Below are positions 7,857 to 17,561 of a stretch of 64,000 bases of DNA, in pieces. The notes under the pieces are model-generated. The model worked only from the letters and a program-made list of their open reading frames with translations, did not search any database and had not been told where the DNA came from. Both the position numbers and the translations under genes were made by a program. The stretch spans positions 229,994-293,993 of the forward strand of contig NZ_LT828542.1 in the NCBI RefSeq assembly GCF_900170035.1, written 5' to 3'. This DNA comes from Desulfamplus magnetovallimortis. GTDB lineage: Bacteria; Desulfobacterota; Desulfobacteria; Desulfobacterales; Desulfobacteraceae. Numbering within the stretch: the first letter of the stretch is position 1; each line of letters opens with the position of its first letter.

Positions 7857-10800
7857 TCATGGGCACTCCTCACCACCCTCTTTCCAGGTAACTACACCTG
7901 AATAAATAACTCCGGGATTAATCTGCTTAATCGTAATAATATCTCCTGTACTGGTTTGAATATATGCTTTGGTACCGTCATCTTCGCCAGAGTGAATGTT
8001 AGGAGTTCCAGCAAGCCCTTTACCAAGAGGAAGCATTTTTTTCATTTTGCGTTCACCAATGTCAATAACCCCATCATCATTACCACTATTCTCATCTTCA
8101 TTGTCAAAACCCACAACCGATTCAAAATATGGTGTCCCTGTTTTATAATAAAGAGCATAAAGGTTACTGGTTCCCTCAAAAGAACACATCTCTCCAGATG
8201 GAGTATATGAAGAAAATGTCAAAATTTCACCAAATAGGGCAGGCTGGGACAAACTGCGCTCTTTTTCTGAAATATCAACAAAATTAGAAGCAGCGGTTCT
8301 AAAATCCATTAGCCAGCCACCACCCTCATCCGTAAATTTGTTGACTTCGTCAATCAAACCAACTTCACCTTCATCTGTGTCTGTCCAATCCCAACTCGTA
8401 ATACCTGTAATATTGTTTACTGTTTTGTCATCCAATATTTCAGCGGAAGAGACATCTATCAGCAATGTATCAACAACTTCATCCCAGTTAAAGGTTTCAT
8501 CTGTTGTTTTATACTGAAATCCGGGTTCATCTTCATCAGTTTCCAGGTCATCAAATGGCTCAACAATTCCGTAAAACGTCTGTTGGGTACTGATGGCTTC
8601 ATCACTTTTTACGTAGTATCTGCCAGTTCCGAAGTAAACCCACATTCTACCTCGGTCATCAATTGTTGCATTGGCCTCTGAAGTAATAGGTTGTCCCTCT
8701 GTCAATGCAGTTCTGGTACTTGTGTCAAAAAGAATGCTGTCTCCATCCCAGTTTGCAGTATCACTGTCATTGTCAATTACAAGTCTTCTGAGTTTACCAC
8801 CCCAACCGGATGTGTGATCACCCTCCACTGTGCCGAAATAGACAACATCTGCACTGTAATCAAGATCATAGTCCACAGTAACAGGATCAGAAATCATAGC
8901 ATCATCGTCAAGTTCCTGATAATAATGCGTTCCGGATGCAGCACTGACTCCCTGTAAAATTCCATTTCCGTCAAGAACTTTCAGCTCTCCGTCATGAACA
9001 AGTGCTTTAAGATCTACAACAAACAACTTTCCGGTCTGTTCACTGACAGCATGTGTTAATGCCTTGGAACCCGATGTTCCTGCTGCGGCATAACCTGAAC
9101 TGTCTGCTGGACCCGAACCAAATACCAGGTACCAGTCATTGGGAGTCTCTGAGTCCACTGATTTAATGGGTACAATTGTTGGATTACAAAGAGTATAGCC
9201 CATCTGGTTCAGCGAAATTTCTGCAATAAGAACAGGTTCTGTTTCAGGGTCGGTTATATCAAAAATATAATATGCCGAAGTCATGACCCGATCTCCATCA
9301 AGCTTACCGTTTCCATTGGTATCTTCACCTGCATCCAGAACACCATTGGCATTCAGGTCCTCGCTTTTGGGCAAAGCACCATCGGTTTTATTCATATCAG
9401 CTATGATTCTGCCTCCACCAAGGCGCATACCACCTACAAGAAATGTCCCCCAGTTGGGCTGTCCATCAGTATCAGTATAATGAGTACCATCAGGTAGTAT
9501 TTTAGCATCAAATATCTTGGGCTGAAGATCATTATAATATACATGGGGATAATCATCTTCAGTGAGCCAGTAGAGATGCGGGAGAAGATTATATGGAACA
9601 TATGCCCAAAGTTCTGAACCAAGAGCAAACTCAATGGCATCATCGACTCCATCACCATTCAGATCCTCCTTAGTGTCAAACTTTTTCAGAGTGCTGTCAT
9701 AAAAGCCAGCGTTAAATGCATGGAACAATCCATCATTGGAGCCAGCATATACAACCTGACGCCTTTTTAGAAACTTGGAAAGAAAAAATGCATAAGACTC
9801 ATCACCATAAAGAAGATGGTAATTTTCTGCCGGTCTTCCAACAACGGTAGGAGTGGAATAGACAATATCACCCAAACGCCAGGTATTAATATCACCATCT
9901 TCATCATAATCCGCCTGCCTGCTCCTGAAAGAGGGTAGAATATATGTGGCAGAAGTCCCGGTTGAAATATATTCTCCCTGATCTGCCCCTCTTATGTAAT
10001 TTACAAGTCTTTCTGACTGATGTTTCAAAAAATCATTAAAATCACTGGTCTCTGCCCTGAATGAATCAATGGATATAAAACTTCCATCATAAGCGATCAG
10101 AGGCTCATCTTCAAATGTTGGAAATAGGTTTAAATAAGGAAATATTTTTGTAACGTCTGTCAAGTCAGAATCCGATACCGTATCACATTCAAATGCAACT
10201 TTTTCTCCACTTTCCGCAACCATGTCAATATCTGTATTATCATCGGTTGTATCTGGGTTGTTATCTATAAATGTAAAAATATAACGATTGCTTGTGGGCT
10301 GGTTATAAAGTCTCTGTGTAATAGCCTGTGCAGGCGTCAATTCGTTGAGCCACTCAGTGGCCTTCCACAAAAATTTTACATCATCAATGGTTCCGGTAAA
10401 TTCAGGGATTCCGGTAAGATCAACCATCCCTTCCCCTTGGTGCTTGAACTTTTTAACAACGGTACCATCAAAAACGATAACCCTATCCGTATCTGGAGCA
10501 GATGCCAAATCAGGAGCACTATCAGGGGCTGTAATATCAAGGGTATCGTTTGAATTTGAATCTTCACGCATATTTCCGTAACTGTCAACAAACAATGCAT
10601 GGACAGACCCAACCCAACTTACTGTATTTGCAAGGCGATCTTTGTATTCAGGATAAAAAACAGCCTGATAGACAGCTCCTTCTCCTGATCTTGACTGGGA
10701 AATAACAGATGCAGCCGTACCTGAAGCGGTTCTTCTTAAAATATCCGAAAAAGATTGATTTAGCTGCTGTTCCAGCTTCAATGCATTTTGAACATAAAAA

Positions 10801-13730
10801 TAGGTATCTGGTTTCCCGTCTCCATCATCATCCCATTCATCCTGTTGATCTGGAAGATCATTATCATTATAATCCTGGAAACCACCCCATTTTGCTGCAT
10901 ACCAGAGAGGATTCTTTAAAAATGTAGCAGATGCGGAAGTCCCAGGATAAAAAGTCCTTGATGCAGTCAGGGGAAGAGCTGTTCCGTCATTCCAACTTCC
11001 ACCTGGTAAAACACCCGGAGGGGTGTCAAGGAAGTAATCTGGATCAGAACTTGCACCTGTATCCTCATCTCTCACTTCAAGATATGTCCCGTCCTGGGTT
11101 GAGCCTGAAACAATGTAGCCCATATGCTGTATAATACTACCAGCGGCATAAGCTGAGTTCAGTGAGACACGAACTTCAACGCCATTGGCAGGATCTCCAT
11201 CAACCGGAAGAGGGTCACCGTTTGCATCATATACCTGATATGTGTATTCTACAATAGCATCCATATCATGATCGGCACCTTGCTCCACGTCTTCATAGTT
11301 AATCCTGAATTTTCCTGAAGTTTTTCCAACACTCTCCACAAAAAAATCAACAATTGTATTAGTTGGCTGGAAACTGCCCTGACTTGCGGAAATACTATAA
11401 CCTCCAACTGATTTGGCAAAGGGAACCAGGGTTATGGTGCCGGTACCGACTTTGATATCAATAGTTGGAAGTGGAGATGCCAAACCTACGCAGTAAGTAG
11501 AAACTTTCTGTTCATTTGTTACGGAATGAAGATCTTCCTTGTTTCCATAATACGCTACAGCAGCAGAGTAGTAGCTACCCTGTTTTGTGGGTTCTTCAGG
11601 GCAAAGTCCACGGATACTGCCAAAACCGGCAACTGTTTTAGGGGTACATGCCCCGTCAAATGTAGAGGACTGACCAATAAAATGAGACCCTATCCCCCCC
11701 TCCTGGGTTGAGATAAGATCACCAAGAGTTGTCACATTCATTGTACCAAGGGAAGTAGTGACAGTTCCAAAAGCAGATCCTGGAAGTTGATTTGAGTCAA
11801 AGGTGGGGTTGATATCACTCAGTACAAGAACAAAGGGTTTTGCACAGTAATCAAAACCGTCCAGCAGGCCATTGCTATTAAGATCCTCTCCGGAATCCAG
11901 TACTCCGTCTGCATCAATATCCTCCATCAAATAAGGATCAATCCATGCCGGTTTCGGCAAGCCAAGCTCATTGTCATCATAGCTTGAGTCTGTCCCATAA
12001 GTGAATTCAGGTGTCGGTGCAGCTGACCCAGAAAAATAACGCATTGCTTCATACATCATTTCTGCTGTGGGATTGCCCCACATACGACACTCACCTTCGT
12101 TAACGGGACGGGTGGCTATCCATCCACAATTAGAATTGTACTGATGGTTACTATAAGTGAAATCCACAATCCTGAAAAGGTCTATTGTTTTTATTATACC
12201 CTCATTTGTGGCACTGTCTTTATAGATGAACTCACCGGTATCCGGATTAATTTCATCCCTTATTGAGCGAATATTCTTACGTAGAACACCGCCGGATGTA
12301 TTCTTTTTATATGATCCAGAAATAAGCCCAAAATACATACGATCTGTTTCACCATATTTCTGAAGTATGCCAACAGGTTTAAAAACAGGATTTGAGCCAT
12401 CTGACTCTGAATATAGCTGTGAATTGGATTCCAGACCAACTAAAGGATCACACACCTTAACATAGACCTTATAATCAGTAATGGTACTTGCGGATGTTTC
12501 AAGGCCGTAAAAATTTTGTGTCAAGCCGGAAGGAAATCTTGCAGCAGGAACAGACTCCCACGTATCTATGCTGTTGCCCTGATTCCATCGAAGATAATAG
12601 TTATCTCCCCCTGTCATCTCTTCGTGTCTGAATACAATCGTATGATCTCCGGCAGTCAGATCTATACTGCCCTGGTGGGTATTACAGGTGCATTTTCCAT
12701 GACCTCCATACCATCCGGCAACAACCGTTCCATCAATGATAACTTCCACTGCATCGTCACCATCAACTGCAAACTTGTAGGTATCGTCACTTAACACATT
12801 AATTGTACCCGTAAAAATAGTCAAATAGTTGTCATTATTGCTATCAAAAGGGTTGGTATCACTTAAATTATCATTATCTGTATCAATAACATTATTAGAC
12901 GTTGTTCCCTGAAAATGATCAGCATTGGCAAACATATCTACCATGTTTGTGAATTCCAGATGGTTTGCAGGATGGGAAGAATATACAGTTCCTGACGAGA
13001 CCAGAGAGCTGTCACAGACAGGCCTCTCTTTGGCTACCCACTCCCAAATTCTGTGGGTGTTGTTCGGCAATACTCTGAGAAGTGGGTCTCCATTGTCTGA
13101 AAGGGTTGTGCAGGCAAAAAGATGTCGGGTACCGGAAACAGGAAGTGACAACGGTGTATAATCTTCAATATTAAAGCCATTTACTGCTACGCTTTCATAT
13201 TCTTTGCCCCATGAATGGGCATCCTGCGGAATATATGCCCTTTTAAGAACAGTCTCAGTTGCAGTGTCAGTTGATCGAAATCCTCCGTACAAAACCTTTC
13301 TAAGGCAATCCATTCGACTCATGGTGAGATAGTTGAGAAAATCTCCACTCCAGTAAGCTCCGGCAGGGGCTTTTTTGTCTGCTGCGACACCCGCTGGTTC
13401 AAATCGTGAGTTGGTACTGGAATACGTATAATATTTATAAGAATCAAAGTATCCATAATACTCTATAGCAGGATTATAGCCAACATCCAGCACACCATCT
13501 TCATTGAGATCAGATGCGTCATTATATGCTTCATAGTAAAGCTTGTGGTTTTTACCCATAACAAGCATTACAAGCGGCGGTACTCCTGCTGTGACAAATG
13601 GTGGAGACGATGTATAATCAGTTGAGTTTGCAGCAAAAACCTTTTGTTCTCTCAAACTAAACAAGGAAGCAACAGTAATACCAATTACAAAAATGATGCT
13701 CCATTTAATTATTTTTGTTTTATTATACAT
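7857..13730 (-). CDS. pilY1: PilY1-like type IV pilus tip/assembly protein with PA14-like insertion
   Basis: A 1,957-residue secreted protein. A signal peptide (residues about 1-34) precedes a PilY1-type N-terminal region (VTAGVPPLVMLVMGKNHKLY). Residues about 295-400 form a PA14-like module, with IFTGTINVLSDDTYKFAVDG, then VEVIIDGTVVAGW and GDHTIVFRHE, which suggests glycan binding. The PilC/PilY1 beta-propeller lies at about 1290-1750, with VVYAGSNDGLFHAFNAG and LGSELWAYVPYNLLPHL. Several DxNxNGxxD calcium-loop motifs occur, for example DLNGDGVDDAIEF near residue 1357. PilY1 proteins sit at the pilus tip with the minor pilins and control extension, retraction and adhesion. It is the last gene of the fimT-pilW-pilV-pilX operon, as in pseudomonads. 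Confidence 0.93.
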   Translation of the reverse strand: MYNKTKIIKWSIIFVIGITVASLFSLREQKVFAANSTDYTSSPPFVTAGVPPLVMLVMGKNHKLYYEAYNDASDLNEDGVLDVGYNPAIEYYGYFDSYKYYTYSSTNSRFEPAGVAADKKAPAGAYWSGDFLNYLTMSRMDCLRKVLYGGFRSTDTATETVLKRAYIPQDAHSWGKEYESVAVNGFNIEDYTPLSLPVSGTRHLFACTTLSDNGDPLLRVLPNNTHRIWEWVAKERPVCDSSLVSSGTVYSSHPANHLEFTNMVDMFANADHFQGTTSNNVIDTDNDNLSDTNPFDSNNDNYLTIFTGTINVLSDDTYKFAVDGDDAVEVIIDGTVVAGWYGGHGKCTCNTHQGSIDLTAGDHTIVFRHEEMTGGDNYYLRWNQGNSIDTWESVPAARFPSGLTQNFYGLETSASTITDYKVYVKVCDPLVGLESNSQLYSESDGSNPVFKPVGILQKYGETDRMYFGLISGSYKKNTSGGVLRKNIRSIRDEINPDTGEFIYKDSATNEGIIKTIDLFRIVDFTYSNHQYNSNCGWIATRPVNEGECRMWGNPTAEMMYEAMRYFSGSAAPTPEFTYGTDSSYDDNELGLPKPAWIDPYLMEDIDADGVLDSGEDLNSNGLLDGFDYCAKPFVLVLSDINPTFDSNQLPGSAFGTVTTSLGTMNVTTLGDLISTQEGGIGSHFIGQSSTFDGACTPKTVAGFGSIRGLCPEEPTKQGSYYSAAVAYYGNKEDLHSVTNEQKVSTYCVGLASPLPTIDIKVGTGTITLVPFAKSVGGYSISASQGSFQPTNTIVDFFVESVGKTSGKFRINYEDVEQGADHDMDAIVEYTYQVYDANGDPLPVDGDPANGVEVRVSLNSAYAAGSIIQHMGYIVSGSTQDGTYLEVRDEDTGASSDPDYFLDTPPGVLPGGSWNDGTALPLTASRTFYPGTSASATFLKNPLWYAAKWGGFQDYNDNDLPDQQDEWDDDGDGKPDTYFYVQNALKLEQQLNQSFSDILRRTASGTAASVISQSRSGEGAVYQAVFYPEYKDRLANTVSWVGSVHALFVDSYGNMREDSNSNDTLDITAPDSAPDLASAPDTDRVIVFDGTVVKKFKHQGEGMVDLTGIPEFTGTIDDVKFLWKATEWLNELTPAQAITQRLYNQPTSNRYIFTFIDNNPDTTDDNTDIDMVAESGEKVAFECDTVSDSDLTDVTKIFPYLNLFPTFEDEPLIAYDGSFISIDSFRAETSDFNDFLKHQSERLVNYIRGADQGEYISTGTSATYILPSFRSRQADYDEDGDINTWRLGDIVYSTPTVVGRPAENYHLLYGDESYAFFLSKFLKRRQVVYAGSNDGLFHAFNAGFYDSTLKKFDTKEDLNGDGVDDAIEFALGSELWAYVPYNLLPHLYWLTEDDYPHVYYNDLQPKIFDAKILPDGTHYTDTDGQPNWGTFLVGGMRLGGGRIIADMNKTDGALPKSEDLNANGVLDAGEDTNGNGKLDGDRVMTSAYYIFDITDPETEPVLIAEISLNQMGYTLCNPTIVPIKSVDSETPNDWYLVFGSGPADSSGYAAAGTSGSKALTHAVSEQTGKLFVVDLKALVHDGELKVLDGNGILQGVSAASGTHYYQELDDDAMISDPVTVDYDLDYSADVVYFGTVEGDHTSGWGGKLRRLVIDNDSDTANWDGDSILFDTSTRTALTEGQPITSEANATIDDRGRMWVYFGTGRYYVKSDEAISTQQTFYGIVEPFDDLETDEDEPGFQYKTTDETFNWDEVVDTLLIDVSSAEILDDKTVNNITGITSWDWTDTDEGEVGLIDEVNKFTDEGGGWLMDFRTAASNFVDISEKERSLSQPALFGEILTFSSYTPSGEMCSFEGTSNLYALYYKTGTPYFESVVGFDNEDENSGNDDGVIDIGERKMKKMLPLGKGLAGTPNIHSGEDDGTKAYIQTSTGDIITIKQINPGVIYSGVVTWKEGGEECP

Positions 13731-13743
13731 ACTGCATCCCCCT

Positions 13744-14130
13744 TTATAATAAAATGATCTGATATATATCTTGCTGCCAGGCTTTTATCAGAATTTTCTG
13801 GTGTTTCATGATTGCATAAATAGAAACAAGATCTTCATTATATATACCTGAAGCTATTTCATGTCTGTAATAAATTGGTGTATCAGGCATTATTCTATAT
13901 AGAGTACCATCAATTTGAATAAAATAGACTGAATTAATCATCTCTGGAGTTCCTGTAACAGTTCCTTCAGACCATACTGCTGAAGGGCCTGAAGAAAAAA
14001 GAGGCAAAGAGATAAAAAACAGAAAAAAGGCAATCAAAACTATTTTTACCATAAAAAAATCACGACTCATTTTTATGCTTCGGGACGGCTGATGATGGCC
14101 TTGACGGTTAATTTTTATATTGTTATTCAT
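13744..14130 (-). CDS. Small exported protein of the minor-pilin operon
   Basis: A 128-residue protein between pilX and pilY1 on the same strand. The ATG at 14130 is preceded by AGGAG at good spacing. A basic N-terminus of about 27 residues leads into a hydrophobic helix (MVKIVLIAFFLFFISLPLFS), a signal sequence or membrane anchor. The mature part contains GTVTGTPEMINSVYFIQIDG, then TLYRIMPDTPIYY, with no family recognised. Thirteen bases separate it from pilY1. By position it may help export or dock PilY1 or belong to the minor-pilin tip complex, but this is inference from context only. Confidence 0.7.
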   Translation of the reverse strand: MNNNIKINRQGHHQPSRSIKMSRDFFMVKIVLIAFFLFFISLPLFSSGPSAVWSEGTVTGTPEMINSVYFIQIDGTLYRIMPDTPIYYRHEIASGIYNEDLVSIYAIMKHQKILIKAWQQDIYQIILL

Positions 14131-14227
14131 TATTTTTCTCCTGTTTATAAATCCCCAAAAGAAGGAATTATTTATTTTCAGTTTACACTTTTTGGAGAAT
14201 CATTTTCATCTATTCCCACGGAAAAAA

Positions 14228-14926
14228 TTAATATTCACAATCACCTTGTGTCCCGATAATATGACGATATTCAATAATTATATTGGCACAGCTTCTTCTG
14301 CTTCTATGCTCAAACTGGGAATGAATATCATATATTTTCTGAGCACCGCCAGAACCTGAGCCTTTGCCCATACCAGAATAGCCTTCGGCCATTAACATTG
14401 AGTTTCCGGCAATAAACTTGACCGTTTTTTCTTCAGCCGTGATGTTTGTATGGGGACCGGTATCGCTTGGTGGAAAATGAATATCCCTTTGAGTTAAGCC
14501 GTCAACAACGGATGTGGATTCACTGGGTGTCTTATCAAGAATCCCATCTCCATCTTGATCCTCTCCGGAATCAAGAGCATTATTGCCGTTAGCGTCTTCA
14601 ATTCCAGGATTTATGCCATCCATGGCAAACCTTGGCCTGACAACTGTCAAGCCTCCAAATGTCAGTTGGGTAAAACCCTGTGGACATGCAATATTTTGCT
14701 CAATAAGCTCCCTGCCAAGCTCGGTGCCGCTGTCCGCAGTATAGAAGGCAGTCTTGTACTGCCTGTCATTAACTGCAATCTGATATTCAGTGGTTGAATT
14801 ATTCATTGCAGATATGCCGATTACGGTCAGAATCACCAGAATCAACATAACCGCAAGTATGGTGGAGCCATCATTATTTTTTAACTTCTTATTATAATAC
14901 GCCATCTTTTCTTTCATCCGGATCAC
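14228..14926 (-). CDS. pilX: PilX-like minor pilin
   Basis: The N-terminal segment GSTILAVMLILVILTVIGIS, followed by AMNNSTTEYQIAVNDRQ and AFYTADSGTELGRELIEQN, is the PilX_N pattern. A single long hydrophobic helix follows the prepilin cleavage glycine. As usual for PilX it lacks the glutamate five residues after the cleavage site. Residues about 105-130 hold two calcium-loop-like repeats (DANGNNALDSGEDQDGDGIL). The GTG at 14926 overlaps the pilV stop codon; the ATG at 14917, with GAGGTGAT before it, is an equally good start. PilX primes pilus assembly and helps take PilY1 to the tip. Confidence 0.85.
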   Translation of the reverse strand: MIRMKEKMAYYNKKLKNNDGSTILAVMLILVILTVIGISAMNNSTTEYQIAVNDRQYKTAFYTADSGTELGRELIEQNIACPQGFTQLTFGGLTVVRPRFAMDGINPGIEDANGNNALDSGEDQDGDGILDKTPSESTSVVDGLTQRDIHFPPSDTGPHTNITAEEKTVKFIAGNSMLMAEGYSGMGKGSGSGGAQKIYDIHSQFEHRSRRSCANIIIEYRHIIGTQGDCEY

Positions 14927-15354
14927 CTCTTGAGCTTATATGTTTTATAATAAGTAGATTCAAATTTTGACGTTTTTCCTTTATTATCCCAGGTAACCAG
15001 AACATCTATCTGTTTTGTATTCTTCAATGTGACAAGATTTGGATCAGTATTGTTTACTGCATCCGACACTTTCCAGTTAATGGTATATTCTTCTGAAGAT
15101 GAGTGATCATGAAATACTTCAGTAACATCCGTCCCATCATCCAAAAGAGAATCCCTGTAGCTTAAGCCCAGTAGCTGTTCAATTTTCTCAGCACCAAAAG
15201 TAGCAGATTCAGTTATGAGTCTGGAATTTCTGTTTTCACCTGTGGACATCAACTGCATATTGGCTACAGCAAGAATACCAAAGGTCAAAATTGCAAGGGC
15301 AATCATTACCTCCAGTATTGTAAAACCTTTTGAATTCAAGTTTGCAGATATCAT
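14923..15354 (-). CDS. pilV: PilV-like minor pilin
   Basis: A 143-residue prepilin with the class III signal KGFTILEVMIALAILTFGIL. It has glycine before the cleavage point and glutamate at +5, followed by the PilV motif AVANMQLMSTGENRNSRLIT, then ESATFGAEKIEQLL. It is short for the family. The start at 15354 has GAGG upstream. The 3' end overlaps the pilX start, which suggests coupled translation. It should be processed by PilD and enter the minor-pilin priming complex with PilW, PilX, FimT and PilY1. Confidence 0.9.
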   Translation of the reverse strand: MISANLNSKGFTILEVMIALAILTFGILAVANMQLMSTGENRNSRLITESATFGAEKIEQLLGLSYRDSLLDDGTDVTEVFHDHSSSEEYTINWKVSDAVNNTDPNLVTLKNTKQIDVLVTWDNKGKTSKFESTYYKTYKLKR

Positions 15355-15418
15355 AAAGAATTCCTCACGTTGTTTTTTAATTTACATAAATTTTTTGATT
15401 TAGGCTGCAAAATAGAAA

Positions 15419-16363
15419 TCACAACGCCGCATTCCTGCACATCACAGTATTTACCATCAGGCGACGCATATACTCATCGTCATCCGGCGGAACCGGAGCA
15501 ACCCGTTTGTTACCCACGACATAAGTCTGGCCTGAGCAAGAATACCCTTCTGTTTTTTTTATTGCTTTGGCAAGAATCCATATTTTAACGGCCATAATCC
15601 TCTTAATATCTACCTTGTTACCGATCTCTGTAAGGTCGTATGTTGTAACCGAATTTATTGCAATGCCTCCGGGGGTGTCGGACATATCGATATCACCATC
15701 CGCATCTGTATCCAGAGCCTTGTCCAGAAACTGATCATTATCAGAATCAATTGCCCATATGATGTTATTAGAGGCATCCATATCAATGCTTCCATTACCA
15801 TATGTATCCGTAGCGCCATCGCCATCTGTATCAACAGGGTCTGAATCAAAGGCATAGGCAAATCCTATGGCTTCAATTCCTTGAGCCAGTAACTGTCGTC
15901 CTGCGCCCTCATCTTTATAAAGATCAACAATGGTGTTTGGTGAAGAGACAGGATAGTCATACAGACCATAAATTATGGTTTCTCCGGAGTCAACGATTCC
16001 ATCTTCACTATCATCACGGATAAACGTGAGAGTGGAAAAAGCGGTTAAATCATCATAGGCATATCCATCAGTATCATCAAGATTACCATCCAGATCTTCA
16101 AAATCAACATAGGTTATACCTGCAACAGCAGCACTACCTGTAGGATTAAAGCCTGCCATCCTGATGTCCCGTGTTATGTGATACATTGCATTTCTAAGAT
16201 TCTGCTGCATCTCAATAACTCTTTGCTGGGTCTCATAGGATTTGTTTTGAGAAAGATAGGATACATAAACACCTGACATCAAAATACCGGAAATTGCCAG
16301 GGATATTAGAATCTCGATTAATGTAAAACCAGCAATAGCACTTTTTTTTATGTTTGAATCCAT
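15419..16363 (-). CDS. pilW: PilW-like minor pilin
   Basis: A 314-residue prepilin with AGFTLIEILISLAISGILMS at residues about 10-29, then SYETQQRVIEMQQNLRNAMY and HITRDIRMAGFNP, the PilW signature. The body is unusually acidic and contains several calcium-loop-like segments (VDTDGDGATDTYGNGSIDMD and LDTDADGDIDMSD). It starts ten bases after the fimT stop, with GAGG upstream of the ATG. It should be part of the minor-pilin complex capping type IV pili. The gap to pilV (about 64 bases) has no gene. Confidence 0.9.
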   Translation of the reverse strand: MDSNIKKSAIAGFTLIEILISLAISGILMSGVYVSYLSQNKSYETQQRVIEMQQNLRNAMYHITRDIRMAGFNPTGSAAVAGITYVDFEDLDGNLDDTDGYAYDDLTAFSTLTFIRDDSEDGIVDSGETIIYGLYDYPVSSPNTIVDLYKDEGAGRQLLAQGIEAIGFAYAFDSDPVDTDGDGATDTYGNGSIDMDASNNIIWAIDSDNDQFLDKALDTDADGDIDMSDTPGGIAINSVTTYDLTEIGNKVDIKRIMAVKIWILAKAIKKTEGYSCSGQTYVVGNKRVAPVPPDDDEYMRRLMVNTVMCRNAAL

Positions 16364-16373
16364 AGGTTTAACC

Positions 16374-16943
16374 TCAATCCCAGTCCGTTCCGTTCCATTT
16401 TTTCATGATAATCATTCCCGTAGAAAATGTTCCTGCACAGTAGCTACGATCATTTTTAGCATTGTCAAGATAGATATAACCACTATTAGAAGTCCCTCGT
16501 GAATTAAGTGTCAGAACTGGATTGGGGGTATAACTTACAAGCTCAGCTAATGGCGGCGGGCTTGACGACCAGGCAGAACCAGAAACGTTTTTAGTGGAAC
16601 TCCCCTTTCCATACTTTATACCATGCTCAAAAATAACTGACCTTGCAACAATGTTATCCACTCTATCCGCTGGAGTACTATCTCCCCAAAGGCCATCTGG
16701 TCCAGGGTCAGAGCAAATCTCATAGCCACCGGCATCAAAAAAAATCTTCCATGTTTTATTCTCTTTTACTGCACTTAATTTTGCAAACTGCATATTGCTG
16801 TAAAGCTCTCTCACCGCAACTTTTAAGCGGTGATCTGGTAACCAATCAATAATATTGGGGACTGCCATGGCAGTTACAATACTTATTATTGCCACTACAA
16901 CCATTACTTCAATGAGTGTAAAAGCACTGTTTTGATCTTTCAT
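16374..16943 (-). CDS. fimT: FimT/GspH-like pseudopilin
   Basis: The start is set at 16943 (MKDQNSAFTLIEVMVVVAII), where AAGGA stands nine bases upstream; a longer frame from 16976 lacks this. AFTLIEV is a prepilin cleavage site, with alanine in place of the usual glycine. Residues about 45-65 (RLKVAVRELYSNMQFAKLSA) match the GspH/FimT family. The C-terminal domain ends CAGTFSTGMIIMKKW. It is first in the minor-pilin operon. FimT in some bacteria binds DNA during uptake, but that role cannot be assigned here. Confidence 0.85.
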   Translation of the reverse strand: MKDQNSAFTLIEVMVVVAIISIVTAMAVPNIIDWLPDHRLKVAVRELYSNMQFAKLSAVKENKTWKIFFDAGGYEICSDPGPDGLWGDSTPADRVDNIVARSVIFEHGIKYGKGSSTKNVSGSAWSSSPPPLAELVSYTPNPVLTLNSRGTSNSGYIYLDNAKNDRSYCAGTFSTGMIIMKKWNGTDWD

Positions 16944-16976
16944 AAATTTTATTCCTTTTAGAACTAAAATAAGCAA

Positions 16977-17561
16977 CTTTCATGCCCCATTTTGGAAGCA
17001 TCAATAGTTCAATTCTCAGAGCTTTTTACTTGAATCAATTATTATATTTCCATATCCACAACAGCAACTTCAAGTTTTATAGGCTTCATTGTCTGGCATC
17101 CCTCATCATTAAAACTGTATATGAGAGTCAATTATTTGCAAATAAAAACCTTGATCTGAACAAACAATAGATACAAAATGAATGTTTAAAAATCACTGTA
17201 TTTTAGCTACCAATAATCATTTTGGTTATTTATCAACAGCACTAAACGGCCATGCCTGAGATGTAGCCCTCAAAGATGAGAATTGTTATCCATTTCCATG
17301 GTAAATGGACATGGCTGTGATTCAGCCACCCCCGAATATGAAAATTTGTATCCATTTTCACGGTAAAGAAATTATGTTGTTCTTCAGCGACTACTTTGAT
17401 TATAAATTGGATGTTGATATGAATCAAAACTAACGAACGATAAATAGCTTTATTGAAATGCTTTTTGTTACTGAATTTCGAATCAATATACTGCTCAATA
17501 TCAGTTAAAGACCCTTGTTTGAGTATATACTACTTTAAATCAAGCAAAATAGGATCAAAGT
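16977..17561. repeat. Gap with two family C repeat copies (17251-17370)
   Basis: Two adjacent family C units are recognised by GGACATGGCTGTGATTCAGC, then CACCCCCGAATATGAAAATT and CATTTTCACGGTAAA, with a more diverged unit just before. The rest of the gap, upstream of the minor-pilin operon, is AT-rich and shows no gene. The fimT promoter must lie within 16944-17250 but no clear box is identified. Confidence 0.65.
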
